Assembly (NCBI GenBank): GCA_018819205.1
Contig: JAHJQE010000033.1
Span: forward strand, 1-34,158
Length of the DNA: 34,158 nucleotides
Direction: 5' to 3'
Source: Gammaproteobacteria bacterium
GTDB taxonomy: Bacteria > Pseudomonadota > Gammaproteobacteria > Burkholderiales > Gallionellaceae
Below, piece by piece: positions 8,007 through 17,700 of the stretch; within the stretch, counting starts at the first letter, position 1, and each line of letters begins with the position of its first letter. The notes under the pieces were generated by a model that was given only the letters and a program-made list of their open reading frames with translations, did not search any database and had not been told where the DNA came from. The translations under genes were made by a program, and so were the position numbers.

Positions 8007-9497
8007 ATGTTTGAATCAGCTGAACTCGGACACAAGATAGACAAAGCCACCTATGACGCCGAAGTGCCCAAGCTGCGCGAAGCGTTGCTGGAAGCGCAGA
8101 TGGATCTTGCCAAACTGGCCAAGTTTCCGGTCGTCATCCTGATCGGCGGTGTGGACGGCGCAGGGCGGGGCGAGACCGTCAATCTGCTCAATGAATGGAT
8201 GGACCCGCGCTTCCTGCAGACGCACGGCATGGGCGAGCCATCCGATGAAGAACTCGACCGCCCCATGATGTGGCGCTTCTGGCGCGAGCTGCCACCTAAG
8301 GGGCGCATCGGCATCTTCCTCGGTTCCTGGTACACCTGGCCCATCCTCAACCGCGTGCGCGGCGTGACCAAGAACGCCGATCTGGACCAGAGTCTGGAGC
8401 GCGCCAAGCGGCTGGAGAAGATGCTGGTGGACGAGGGTGCGCTGGTACTCAAGTTCTGGATGCACCTGTCCAAGGACAAACAGCAGAAGCGCCTCAAGTC
8501 ACTGGAGAAGGACCCCAAGACCCGCTGGCGCGTGACCAAACGCGACTGGGAGCACTACACGATGTACGACAAGTTCAACACAGTGAACGAAAGAGTGATC
8601 CGTCATACCAGCACGGCCGATGCGCCGTGGACCCTCGTCGAAGGCTACGACCCGCGCTATCGCGGCCTGACCGTCGGCAAAATCATCCTCGATGCACTCC
8701 TCAAGCGGATGAAGCAGCCCGCCAAGAAAGTGGCAGAAGTCACTGCACCACCACCCATGCCTTCGATCGATCAGCTGAACGTATTGAAGACACTGGACTT
8801 GAAACAAAAGCTGGAAAAGAAAAAATACGAGACCGAGCTGGAAAAATACCAGGGCAAGCTTGCCATCCTGACACGTTCGCCCAAGTTCAAGAGGCTTACG
8901 GTCGTCGCCATGTTCGAGGGCAATGATGCCGCTGGCAAGGGTGGTGCGGTGCGTCGTATCACCAGTGCGCTGGATGCGCGTCAGTACAACATCATCCCCA
9001 TCGCCGCGCCGACCGAAGAAGAACGCGCCCAGCCTTATTTGTGGCGTTTCTGGCGGCATGTGCCGCGGCGCGGTCGGCTCACCATCTTCGACCGCTCATG
9101 GTATGGCCGGGTGCTGGTCGAGCGTGTCGAGAAGTTCTGTTCGGAAGCTGACTGGATGCGTGCCTACAGCGAGATCAACGATTTCGAATCGCAGCTCGTG
9201 CGCCACAACATCATCGTGGTCAAGTTCTGGCTGGCGATCAGCAAGGAAGAGCAGCTGCGCCGCTTCAAGGAGCGCGAGAAGATCGGCTTCAAGCGCTTCA
9301 AGATAACTGAAGAGGACTGGCGCAACCGCGAGAAATGGGAAGACTACGAACATGCCGTGTGTGACATGGTGGACAGGACCAGCACCGAGGTCGCACCCTG
9401 GACACTGGTCGAGGCCAACGACAAGAACTTCGCACGCATCAAGATCCTGAAGACCCTGAGCGACCGCATCGAGGCGGCTTTGAAGAAAGTGAAGTAG
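8007..9497 (+). CDS. pap: Polyphosphate:AMP phosphotransferase (tandem PPK2 domains)
   Basis: 496 residues with two PPK2 domains, the architecture of class II PPK2 enzymes (PAP), which move phosphate from polyphosphate to AMP to make ADP. The C-terminal domain has an intact Walker A (EGNDAAGKGG, about residues 304-313, Lys311) and the lid/Walker B region TIFDRSWYGRVLVERVE. The N-terminal domain has a degenerate P-loop (GGVDGAGRGET, residues 47-57) in which the lysine is Arg54; this fits the known pattern that only the C-terminal half is catalytic. GGGAGAGG lies 6 bases before the ATG. Together with ppk1 it allows both storage and use of polyphosphate. Confidence 0.93.
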   Translation: MFESAELGHKIDKATYDAEVPKLREALLEAQMDLAKLAKFPVVILIGGVDGAGRGETVNLLNEWMDPRFLQTHGMGEPSDEELDRPMMWRFWRELPPKGRIGIFLGSWYTWPILNRVRGVTKNADLDQSLERAKRLEKMLVDEGALVLKFWMHLSKDKQQKRLKSLEKDPKTRWRVTKRDWEHYTMYDKFNTVNERVIRHTSTADAPWTLVEGYDPRYRGLTVGKIILDALLKRMKQPAKKVAEVTAPPPMPSIDQLNVLKTLDLKQKLEKKKYETELEKYQGKLAILTRSPKFKRLTVVAMFEGNDAAGKGGAVRRITSALDARQYNIIPIAAPTEEERAQPYLWRFWRHVPRRGRLTIFDRSWYGRVLVERVEKFCSEADWMRAYSEINDFESQLVRHNIIVVKFWLAISKEEQLRRFKEREKIGFKRFKITEEDWRNREKWEDYEHAVCDMVDRTSTEVAPWTLVEANDKNFARIKILKTLSDRIEAALKKVK

Positions 9498-9501
9498 CAG
9501 C

Positions 9502-9885
9502 CTACTTCGCTTCGTCGATCATCTGCATGGTCTTCTGTTCGACTTCCTGTGCGACCACGGCAAGCGCGGGATCCTGCGACAGCGAAGCGAGGATGGCGGC
9601 CGGTTTGATCATGCCGATGTGGGTCTTGCCGCCTTCGGTGTAGACCGAAATGCGGCAGGGCAGGGCCATGTTCAGGCGCATGTCCGCCGCCATCACCTTG
9701 GATGCCTGCACCGGATTGCACACCTCGAACACCCTGCATTGCGGATCGAACGCCACGCCTTTGCCGCGCAGCGTATTGCCGATGTCATGCACATGCAGCA
9801 CGCCGAAGCCGTGCTTCTTCACGGACGCTTCCAGGTCGGCGGAGGCCTGTTCGAAAGTCTTTTCACTATCAACTATGTGATACAT
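9502..9885 (-). CDS. DUF302 domain protein
   Basis: 127 residues, a single DUF302 domain (KHGFGVLHVHDIGNTL, FEVCNPVQASKVM, ALPCRISVYTEGGKTHIGMIKP). There is no signal peptide, although some relatives are exported. The function of DUF302 is unknown; it has a TBP-like small alpha/beta fold. It is the last gene of a minus-strand unit and its ATG at 9885 lies 17 bases inside the DUF2288 gene. It is convergent with pap with only four bases between the stops, so no terminator fits there. Confidence 0.85.
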   Translation of the reverse strand: MYHIVDSEKTFEQASADLEASVKKHGFGVLHVHDIGNTLRGKGVAFDPQCRVFEVCNPVQASKVMAADMRLNMALPCRISVYTEGGKTHIGMIKPAAILASLSQDPALAVVAQEVEQKTMQMIDEAK

Positions 9886-10189
9886 GGCGGTTCTCCTGTA
9901 TTAACACGTAAGGTCTTGCGACCACGGCCCACACGATGGTGTCGGCTTCATGCCAGGCCAACGCCTGTTCATCGGTCACGCGGGTGATCTGTGCGTGCTC
10001 CATCCACTCTGCGACCTGTGCCGCATTGTCCTGTGCGATCTGATAGGCCACCTCGACCAGATCGAGTTCCGGGCCGACGAAGATCGTCGCGCCGCTGGCG
10101 AAGAAGCGTTGCAGTTCGCGCCACGCGATCTGCGCTGTCTCAAGGTTGATCTGGCCGCGCAGCAGCTTCTCGCTGTCATCCATCTTCAT
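9869..10189 (-). CDS. DUF2288 family protein
   Basis: 106-residue cytoplasmic protein of the DUF2288 family, with the features LETAQIAWRELQRFFASG, ELDLVEVAYQIAQDN and the ending TIVWAVVARPYVLIQ. Function unknown. ATG at 10189 overlaps the upstream stop (ATGA), which indicates translational coupling; Met3 is an alternative start. The 3' end runs 17 bases into the DUF302 gene. Confidence 0.85.
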   Translation of the reverse strand: MKMDDSEKLLRGQINLETAQIAWRELQRFFASGATIFVGPELDLVEVAYQIAQDNAAQVAEWMEHAQITRVTDEQALAWHEADTIVWAVVARPYVLIQENRHVSHS

Positions 10190-10560
10190 AGCTGTTCTTT
10201 CCTTACACTGTTCATCGAATCACGTCTTTCCAGTTCGTTCCAGATGGCCCGGGCGAGCTTCACCCAGCCGAATTCGTGCTCCGACAGGGCATCGAGCTGC
10301 GTCATATAGCCCGGTCCGAATGTAGCGGTGTTTTCCTTGTGCATCAACATCGCCATGCCATACAGCTCGATCTTGACGCGCGCCTGCATGTCGCCTTCTG
10401 CCGCTGCCTTGCCATAGCTATCGAGATGACTCAGCACATCGTGCACAAATGTCTGCACGGACACCTCATCGTTGCAGTCCACCTGCATGATCAGGCATTT
10501 GCGTTCGATCTCCAGTTCGAGTTCACGCCCTGTCCTGTATCCAATTTCGTCGCTGAACAT
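10186..10560 (-). CDS. Conserved hypothetical protein in the carbonic anhydrase-like/DUF2288 unit
   Basis: 124 residues from ATG at 10560 (MFSDEIGYRTGRELELEIERK); a GTG at 10572 would add four residues. I do not recognise a named domain. It is predicted soluble, mostly helical and acidic, with no signal peptide. The ATG lies one base after the stop of the carbonic anhydrase-like gene and the stop overlaps the start of the DUF2288 gene, so it is locked between the two in one message. It may work with one of them. Confidence 0.75.
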   Translation of the reverse strand: MFSDEIGYRTGRELELEIERKCLIMQVDCNDEVSVQTFVHDVLSHLDSYGKAAAEGDMQARVKIELYGMAMLMHKENTATFGPGYMTQLDALSEHEFGWVKLARAIWNELERRDSMNSVRKEQL

Positions 10561-10561
10561 C

Positions 10562-11101
10562 TCAGGAAGCACCGCCTTTAAGGTAATTGTCCTTCACCCG
10601 CATGTAATGCTCGGCGGAATAGCGCAGATATTTGATCTCCTCTTCCGTCAGCGTGCGGATCGCCTTGGCCGGACGCCCCATGTAGAGCATGCCGCTCTCC
10701 AGCGTCTTGCCCGGCGAGATGAGACTGCCCGCGCCGACCATCACATGATCTGGGATCACCACATCGTCCATGATGATGGAACCCATGCCGATCAGGCATT
10801 CGTTGCCGATGCGGCAGCCGTGCAAGATCACCGAATGCCCCACCGTCACATAGTCGCCGATGATCAATGGCGAGCCGTCAGGCTTCTCCGCCGTCTTGTG
10901 CGACACATGGCCCATGGTCAGGTCCTGCACGTTCGAGCCGCGCCCGATCACGATGCGGTTCACATCGCCGCGCAGTACCGTGTTGCACCAGACCGAGCTC
11001 TCATCGCCCACCTTCACATCGCCGATGACCTGGCACGAAGGATGGAGATAGACGCGCTCGCCGATGACGGGAGAGGTGTCGAGATAACTGGATGTAGTCA
11101 T
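10562..11101 (-). CDS. Gamma-carbonic anhydrase-like protein (left-handed beta-helix hexapeptide repeats)
   Basis: 179 residues of the gamma-carbonic anhydrase family (YrdA/PaaY/CaiE type). Hexapeptide repeats run from about residue 12 to 140 (VIGDVKVGDESSVWCNTVLRGD). The three zinc-ligand histidines of the family are present as His65 (MGHVSH), His89 (TVGHS) and His94 (ILHGC). A C-terminal helix follows (EEEIKYLRYSAEHYMRV). Many members have little carbonic anhydrase activity and act as metal-dependent enzymes or chaperones, so the reaction is uncertain. It begins 15 bases after the stop of the OYE reductase. Confidence 0.9.
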   Translation of the reverse strand: MTTSSYLDTSPVIGERVYLHPSCQVIGDVKVGDESSVWCNTVLRGDVNRIVIGRGSNVQDLTMGHVSHKTAEKPDGSPLIIGDYVTVGHSVILHGCRIGNECLIGMGSIIMDDVVIPDHVMVGAGSLISPGKTLESGMLYMGRPAKAIRTLTEEEIKYLRYSAEHYMRVKDNYLKGGAS

Positions 11102-11116
11102 GTACGCTCCAATGGA

Positions 11117-12217
11117 TCAGCACTTTTTCGAGTTACTGAACAGCGCAGGGCCGTTCGGCGGGCCGCGCCAGTATTGTGGCGGGGCGTCGACCTGCGCACC
11201 CAGTTTCGCCGCTGTATGCCAGGGCCAGCGCGGGTCGTAGAGCATGCCACGTCCCACCGCCACCATATCGGCGCGCCCCTCGGCGACGATGGCTTCGGCC
11301 TGCTCCGGTTCGGTGATCAGCCCCACCGCGATGGTCGGCAGATCCGTTTCACGGCGGATACGTTCCGCGAACGGCACCTGAAAATCCGGCCCGGCCTCGA
11401 CCTGCTGCTGCGGAGACAATCCGCCGCTCGATACATGGATGTAATCGCAGCCGCGCTGTTTCAGCTCCTGCGCGAAGGCCACGCTCTGCTCGATGTCCCA
11501 GCCGCCCCCCACCCAGTCGGTGGCCGAGATGCGGATGCCCACCGTCATGTCCGGCACCGCCGTGCGCACCGAGTCATACACCGCCAACGGGAAGCGCATG
11601 CGGTTCTCCAGCGAACCGCCGTACTCGTCGGTGCGCGTGTTAGTCAGCGGCGAAAGGAACTCATGCAACAGATAACCGTGTGCCGCATGTACCTCGATGG
11701 CATCGATGCCGATGCGCTGCGCGCGTTGCGCAGCAGCCACCCATGCCTCCTTGACGCGCTGCATACCCGCCTCGTCCAGCGCCTGCGCCGGGCGATCTGT
11801 CGCATTGAATGAGGAAGCGGAAGGCGCCACCGTCTGCCAGCCGCCTGCATCCAGTCCAAGTTGCTTGCCGCCTTTCCATGCCAGGTCACATGACGCCTTG
11901 CGACCGGCATGCGCCAACTGGATGGCGATGGGCATGGAAGAATACTGGCGCACCGCATCCAGCACGCGCTGCAAAGCTGCCGCATTCTCATCCGACCACA
12001 GGCCGAGGTCGGCGAACGAAATGCGTCCCTCAGGTGAGACCGCCGTCGCCTCGATGATCAGCAAGCCCGCGCCCGAATGTGACAGGTTGCCATAGTGCAT
12101 CACATGCCAGTCCGTCGCATTGCCGTCCGCAGCCGAGTATTGGCACATCGGCGGAATGACGATGCGGTTGGGGAGTTGCAGCTTGCCGAGGGGGTAGGGA
12201 GTGAATAGTTGGTTCAT
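11117..12217 (-). CDS. NADH:flavin oxidoreductase, old yellow enzyme family (YqjM-like)
   Basis: 366-residue FMN-dependent ene-reductase with a TIM barrel. The YqjM-type (thermophilic-like OYE) hallmarks are Cys25 and Tyr27 in PPMCQYSA, the HAGRK motif near residue 105, the substrate-binding HAAHGYLLHEFLSP and the phosphate-binding VAVGRGMLYDP near the C-terminus. Such enzymes reduce activated C=C bonds (enones, maleimides, nitro compounds) with NAD(P)H; the natural substrate is unknown. It appears to be the first gene of the five-gene minus-strand unit ending with DUF302. Confidence 0.93.
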   Translation of the reverse strand: MNQLFTPYPLGKLQLPNRIVIPPMCQYSAADGNATDWHVMHYGNLSHSGAGLLIIEATAVSPEGRISFADLGLWSDENAAALQRVLDAVRQYSSMPIAIQLAHAGRKASCDLAWKGGKQLGLDAGGWQTVAPSASSFNATDRPAQALDEAGMQRVKEAWVAAAQRAQRIGIDAIEVHAAHGYLLHEFLSPLTNTRTDEYGGSLENRMRFPLAVYDSVRTAVPDMTVGIRISATDWVGGGWDIEQSVAFAQELKQRGCDYIHVSSGGLSPQQQVEAGPDFQVPFAERIRRETDLPTIAVGLITEPEQAEAIVAEGRADMVAVGRGMLYDPRWPWHTAAKLGAQVDAPPQYWRGPPNGPALFSNSKKC

Positions 12218-12244
12218 GGGGTTAATTCAAATTTTAGCTATAAC

Positions 12245-12685
12245 TTAAAGACCATTAGCTTCAAGAAAAGATGCCCACTTATTGATGACGCTATTTGCCA
12301 ATACTTGTACGTCAATCGATCTTTCTTCGGTTGTCAAAATCCAGTTATCTACACTACTTCCTAGAGGTACTGCACCTAAGGGTGCGCCACCCAAACATCC
12401 TGAATAATGAATATGTGTTGTTTGAGGATCGCTTCGCTTTGAGAGCACGAGGTGCTTCCCTTTATCACAAAGATCACGACAATCGCGCATATCTTGATCT
12501 GAAAGAAACTCTTCAAGTGCCACTTGCTTGATTCGCCCATCATGTAAAACGTAGTCTTTAATGTGGTATGCAGTCACAAAAAAGTTGAAGAGATTGTCGA
12601 TATCAAACACCTTCATTAGGCGCAAATGTTCACGCTGCGCTTTAGCAAACATGTCACGAGGCGATCTCATTGCGAAGAAGGTCAT
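12245..12685 (-). CDS. Hypothetical protein (AT-richer orphan)
   Basis: 146 residues that I do not recognise. It appears soluble and helical, with FNFFVTAYHIKDYVL and a Cys/His-containing patch (DMRDCRDLCDKGKHLV, HIHYSGCLGG). Base composition is visibly more AT-rich than pyrC and the OYE gene on either side and codon use differs, so horizontal acquisition is likely. The ATG at 12683-12685 has no strong ribosome binding site. It is in the same direction as both neighbours but is unrelated to them by function. Confidence 0.6.
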   Translation of the reverse strand: MTFFAMRSPRDMFAKAQREHLRLMKVFDIDNLFNFFVTAYHIKDYVLHDGRIKQVALEEFLSDQDMRDCRDLCDKGKHLVLSKRSDPQTTHIHYSGCLGGAPLGAVPLGSSVDNWILTTEERSIDVQVLANSVINKWASFLEANGL

Positions 12686-12750
12686 GGTGTCTTCAAGCGA
12701 GGCCTAAAGCAAAGTAAATATCCTTGAAAAAACCAACAAGGGCTGCCAAG

Positions 12751-13785
12751 TCATTTCATCACCAACTTCCACTTCATCTTCTCACCAGCCTTCAGCGGCA
12801 CCAGCCGATGCTCGCCGAACCCAACCGACGCAGGCATCTCCCACTCCTCCTTACGCAACGTGACCTTTTCGGTGTTGCGCGGCAGGCCGTAGTAATCCGC
12901 CCCATAGAAACTCGCGAACCCTTCCAGCTTGTCCAGCGCGCCTGCGCTCTCAAACGCTTCGGCATACAGCTCAATGGCGGAATGCGCTGAATAGCAGCCG
13001 GCGCAGCCGCAGGCGTTCTCTTTGGTGTGCTGGGCGTGCGGGGCGCTGTCGGTGCCGAGGAAGAATTTCTTGCTGCCGCCGGTGGCGGCTTTCACCAGTG
13101 CCTCGCGGTGCGTCTCACGTTTCAATATTGGCAGGCAGTAGTAGTGCGGGCGGATGCCACCGACCAGCATGGCGTTGCGGTTGTAGAGCAGGTGTTGCGG
13201 CGTGAGGGTAGCGGCGATGTTGTCCGGCGCACTCATCACGAACTCGGCGGCATCTTTGGTGGTGATGTGTTCGAACACCACGCGCAGCTCGGGCAGATCT
13301 TTCAGTAGTGGTTGCATCACGCGTTCGATGAACACGGCTTCGCGGTCGAAGATGTCGATGTCGGGACTGGTCACTTCACCATGCACCAGCAGCGGCATGC
13401 CGCAGGCTTGCAAGGCTTCCAGCGCGGCATAGGTCTTGCGCAGGTCGGTCACGCCCGCGTCGGAGTTGGTGGTGGCACCGGCCGGATACAGCTTCACTGC
13501 ATGTACTACACCACTGGCCTTGGCTTTGTTGATCTCTTCCGCGCTGGTGATGTCGGTGAGGTACAGCGTCATCAGCGGCTCGAACTTCATGCCTGCGGGC
13601 AATGCTTTCAAAATCCGCTCGCGGTAGGCCACGGCCTGCTCGGTGGTGGTGACCGGCGGGCGCAGGTTGGGCATGACGATGGCGCGGGCGAACTGGCGCG
13701 CGGTGTCGGGCAGGACTGAGGCCATCAGTTCGTTGTCGCGCAGGTGCAGGTGCCAGTCGTCGGGGCGGGTGAGGGTGATTTCCAT
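12751..13785 (-). CDS. pyrC: Dihydroorotase PyrC
   Basis: 344 residues, class II dihydroorotase. It converts carbamoyl-aspartate to dihydroorotate, the third step of de novo pyrimidine synthesis. Metal-binding and catalytic features are visible: His12-x-His14 (DDWHLHLRD), the carboxylated lysine near residue 98 (HAVKLYPAG), LLVHGE, FEHITT and the catalytic Asp in GTDSAPH. Length is normal. The 65-base gap to the upstream-lying orphan gene holds nothing evident. Confidence 0.97.
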   Translation of the reverse strand: MEITLTRPDDWHLHLRDNELMASVLPDTARQFARAIVMPNLRPPVTTTEQAVAYRERILKALPAGMKFEPLMTLYLTDITSAEEINKAKASGVVHAVKLYPAGATTNSDAGVTDLRKTYAALEALQACGMPLLVHGEVTSPDIDIFDREAVFIERVMQPLLKDLPELRVVFEHITTKDAAEFVMSAPDNIAATLTPQHLLYNRNAMLVGGIRPHYYCLPILKRETHREALVKAATGGSKKFFLGTDSAPHAQHTKENACGCAGCYSAHSAIELYAEAFESAGALDKLEGFASFYGADYYGLPRNTEKVTLRKEEWEMPASVGFGEHRLVPLKAGEKMKWKLVMK

Positions 13786-13855
13786 GTGCGAGTGTCCGAA
13801 AAATGGAGCTGGTTAACGAAATAGATGGCAGAAGTTACCATCGAACCGCGATCGC

Positions 13856-14671
13856 TCAAAATCGGTATTTGATCCCGGCGATCGTCTGGGTCATGTGGAT
13901 AGGGATATCGGCTGTCCTGACGGGTGCCAAGCCGAAGTTGTCGATCGCGCCGTCATAAGTGATCCGGGTCTCAAGAGAGCGGTATTCTGCAAAGATGATC
14001 CAGTGTGCGTAACTCCAGGAAGCGCCTGCCAGCATCAGGGTGCCCGGAGAGGCATTGTTATAGCGGCCGGAAAGATGCGCAGAAAGCGGCGGTTGTCCCG
14101 GCATGGAGATCTCCAGACTGATCCAGGAGATGAAATCCAGCCCCAGTCCGCCATACAGGTTGAGTCTGCCACCGGGTGCGGAATCCGTGACGAAGAAAGG
14201 CATCCTCAGCATCGGGATGATGGACACGGAGTTCAAACCTATGGTGGCCGAGGCACCGTTCGCATGGATCACGGAAGGGATGTTACTGGTCGAGCTCAAT
14301 TCGAATGCCGCCCCAAAATATTGCCCCCACAGCTCGGCACGGATCCCGGAGAGCGAGCCTGTCTCAAACTGAAAATCCTGACTGCCACGCGTCAATGTGC
14401 AAATCAGACATTGATAGGTGGTCGTGATGCGTGCATCGGCAAGCTGGGCACTGCCGGCAAATATCGCGATGTTACGTTCAAGAACCACCCCGCCTGCGGG
14501 TTGAATATGTGGGGCGGGTGGGACAGTTACCACCTGTGTCGCATCCCCCGGGGTGTGCGCATCCGGGATTTCAGACGCAACAGAAGTTGCACTGGACGCG
14601 GCAAAGAAAATGGTCAGGAGTGCAGCACTGCAGCACCGAAAGAAGCGAGATGGGTTAACCAGTGTTCTCAT
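13856..14671 (-). CDS. Probable outer-membrane beta-barrel protein of unknown function
   Basis: 271 residues from ATG at 14671 (AAGGGA nine bases upstream); an upstream start at 14740 would give a poor N-terminus. A signal peptide is evident (basic start, then LLTIFFAASSATSVAS). After a Pro-rich stretch (about residues 45-65) alternating hydrophobic strands follow, and the protein ends in IAGIKYRF, the C-terminal Phe pattern recognised by the Bam machinery. It is not an OprM/TolC-type efflux channel: far too short and without the helical tunnel domain. It lies downstream of the RND pump genes on the same strand (about 110 bases away), but a link to efflux is unproven. Confidence 0.7.
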   Translation of the reverse strand: MRTLVNPSRFFRCCSAALLTIFFAASSATSVASEIPDAHTPGDATQVVTVPPAPHIQPAGGVVLERNIAIFAGSAQLADARITTTYQCLICTLTRGSQDFQFETGSLSGIRAELWGQYFGAAFELSSTSNIPSVIHANGASATIGLNSVSIIPMLRMPFFVTDSAPGGRLNLYGGLGLDFISWISLEISMPGQPPLSAHLSGRYNNASPGTLMLAGASWSYAHWIIFAEYRSLETRITYDGAIDNFGLAPVRTADIPIHMTQTIAGIKYRF

Positions 14672-14782
14672 TGCTGCAAATCCCTTCAAAGAGGGTGCTC
14701 TGCCATCGGAACGACGCGCTTGAATAATGAACTGGCGCATCGTTTCAGTGCAGTGTATGCCACCGCACTATGGCGGTCTGAT

Positions 14783-17700
14783 TTAATCGACGTGTTTGCG
14801 AGTATGGCCCGGGAAGAAGTGGCGCACGATGACGAAGAACACCGGCACCAGGAACACGGCGAACAGCGTGGCGGTGAGCATGCCGCCGATCACGCCGGTA
14901 CCGATGGCGTGGCGACTCTGTGCACCCGCGCCGGTGGAGAGGGCGAGCGGCAGCACGCCGGCCATGAAGGCGAACGAGGTCATCAGGATGGGGCGGAAGC
15001 GCAGGCGGCAGGCTTCCAGCGTGGCGTCGATCAAAGTCATACCTTCGTCCTGCAGCTTGCGCGCGAACTCGATGATCAGGATCGCGTTCTTGGATGACAG
15101 GCCGATGATGGCGATCAGGCCGCCCTTGAAGTACACGTCGTTCGGCAGGTCACGTAGCGTCACCGCCAGCAGTGCGCCGAACACGCCCAGCGGCACGGCC
15201 AGCATCACCGCGAACGGTATGGACCAGCTCTCGTACAGCGCGGCCAGACACAGGAACACCACCACGATGGAGACAACGAACAGCAGCGTGGACTGCGCGC
15301 CGGACTGTTCTTCCTCGCGTGCCGTCCCAGACCACTCGAAGCCGAAGCCCGGCGGCAGCTTGGCGGCGATCTCCTGCATCGCCTGCATGGCCTCACCGGA
15401 ACTGCGACCGGGTGCGGGGCCACCGGCGATCTTCATCGCGGGCAGGCCGTTGTAGCGGTCCAGCTTGGGCGAACCGCTGATCCAGCTCGCCTTGGCGATG
15501 GTGGACAAGGGCACCATGCCGCCCTGCTTGTTGCGCACAGAGATGTTGAGGATGTCGTCCGGGGTGCGACGGGTATCGGCTTCGGCCTGCATCTGCACGC
15601 GCAACACACGGCCCTGACGCACGAAGTCGTTGATGTACACCGTGCCCAACAGCGATTGCAGTGTCTCATTCAGGTCGGTGATGGACACGCCCAGCGCCTC
15701 GGCTTTGATGCGATCCACATCGAGGAACAGTTGCGGCCCGGCTTCCTGACCTTCAGGACGCACACCGGCCAGCACCGGGTTCTGCATCGCCATGCCCAGC
15801 GCCATGTTGCGCGCCTCCAGCAACTTGTCGCGGCCCAGACCGCCACGGTCCTGCAGGCGGAAGTCGAAACCGCCCGCTGCCGCCAGCTCGGGGATGGGGG
15901 GCGGGTTGATGGCGAAGATCATCGCCTGCTTGATGCGGAACAGCATCATATTGGCTTTCTGCGCCAGCGCTGATGCGCCGCTCTCCTTGCCCGGACGTAC
16001 GCTCCAGTCCTTCAGGCGCACGAAGGTGATGGCGGCATTCTGGCCGCGACCGAAGAAGGAGAATCCGGCCACGCCGATCACGTGTTCGACTTCCTTCAGC
16101 CCGAGGTAATACTGTTCGACCTGTGTCAGCACATCCAGTGTGCGTTCACGGGTGGCGCCGGCCGGCAACTGGATCACGCTGACGAAGTAACCCTGGTCCT
16201 CGGAAGGCAGGAAGCTGCCGGGCAGCTTGCTGAACATCCAGCCCACGGCCACGAGGATGGCGGCGTACACCAGCAGATAGCGCGCAGCTTTGCGCACGAT
16301 CTTGCCGACCACGCCGACATAGCGGGCGCTCAATCTGGCGAAGGCGTCATGGAACCAGTGTAGCGGTCCGGAACGTGGCACCAGATCGTCCTTGCCCGGT
16401 GTGTGTTTGAGCAGCGAGGCACAGAGTGCGGGCGTGAGCGTTAGCGCCATCAGCGCCGAGAAGCCCATGGTCAGCACCAGCGTCACCGCGAACTGGCGGT
16501 AGATCGCGCCGGTCGATCCGGGGAACAGCGACATGGGGATGAACACGGCCGACAGCACCAGCGTGATGGCGATGATGGCACCGATGATCTGGTCCATCGC
16601 CTTGCGCGTGGCTTCACGCGGCGGCAGGTTCTCGGTGCTCATGATGCGTTCGACGTTCTCCACCACCACGATGGCATCGTCCACCACGATACCGATGGCG
16701 AGCACCATCGCGAACAGCGTTAGCACGTTGATGGAATAACCGAGTAGATACAGGCCGACCAGTGCGCCGACCAGCGCGATGGGGATGACGATGGTGGGGA
16801 TCAGCGTGGCGCGCAGGTTGCCGAGGAACAGGTACATCACCAGGAACACCAGCAGCAGCGCTTCGGCCAGACTCTTCAGCACCTCCTGGATGGAGATCTC
16901 TATGAACTTGGAAGTGTCATAAGGCACCACCCAGTCGATCCCCTGCGGGAAGAACTTCGCCAGTTCGGTCATGCGCGCCTTGACCGCCTTTACGGTGTCC
17001 AGCGCGTTGGCATCGGGCGTCAGGCGGATAGCGATGGCTGCGGTGGGCTGACCGTCGATGCGCGCCGCCGTGGAATAGTCCTGCGCGCCCAGTTCGACAC
17101 GGGCGATGTCTTTCACGCGCAGGGCGGAACCGTCGGAGTTGGTGCGCACCACGATGTTGCCGAATTCCTCCGGCGTGGAAAGACGGCTGCGGGTGACGAT
17201 CACCGCATTCATCTCCTGGCCGGGGGCGGAGGGCAGTTGCCCCAGTTCGCCAACAGCCAGTTCCGAGTTCTGTGCCCGCACCGCCTTGGACACATCGGCG
17301 GGTGACACGCCGTAGGCTTGCAGCTTCTCCGGCTTCAGCCACAGACGCATCGAATATTCGGTGCCGAAAAGCAGGGCCTCGCCCACGCCCGGCACGCGCT
17401 GCACACTGTCCAGCACATTGGCACTGACGTAGCTGCCGAGCGCGACGTTGTCCAGGCTCTTGTCGGGCGAGATGAGCGCCACGATCATCACGTAGTTGCG
17501 TGCCGATTTCGCCACGCGGATGCCCATGCGGCGCACCTCTTCCGGCAGACGGATCTCGGCGCGCTTGACACGGTTCTGTGCTTCCACCGAGGCCAGGTCG
17601 AGATCTGTGCCGGTATTGAAAGTCAGGGTGATGCTGCCGCGCCCCAGCTCGGCGGCGGATTCCATATAGAGCAGATTGTCGATGCCGTTCATCTCCTGCT

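Noticed and set aside
10472-11812. A 446-residue plus-strand frame opposite the gamma-CA and OYE genes
   Set aside because: It crosses two well-supported minus-strand genes and is rich in His/Arg/Asp without family features.
12295-12531. A 78-residue plus-strand frame opposite the AT-richer orphan
   Set aside because: No ribosome binding site and no features; the longer minus-strand frame looks more protein-like, though neither is certain.
13895-15097. A 400-residue plus-strand frame opposite the outer-membrane protein and pump genes
   Set aside because: Shadow frame; the minus strand has a signal peptide, barrel C-terminus and a full RND pump.
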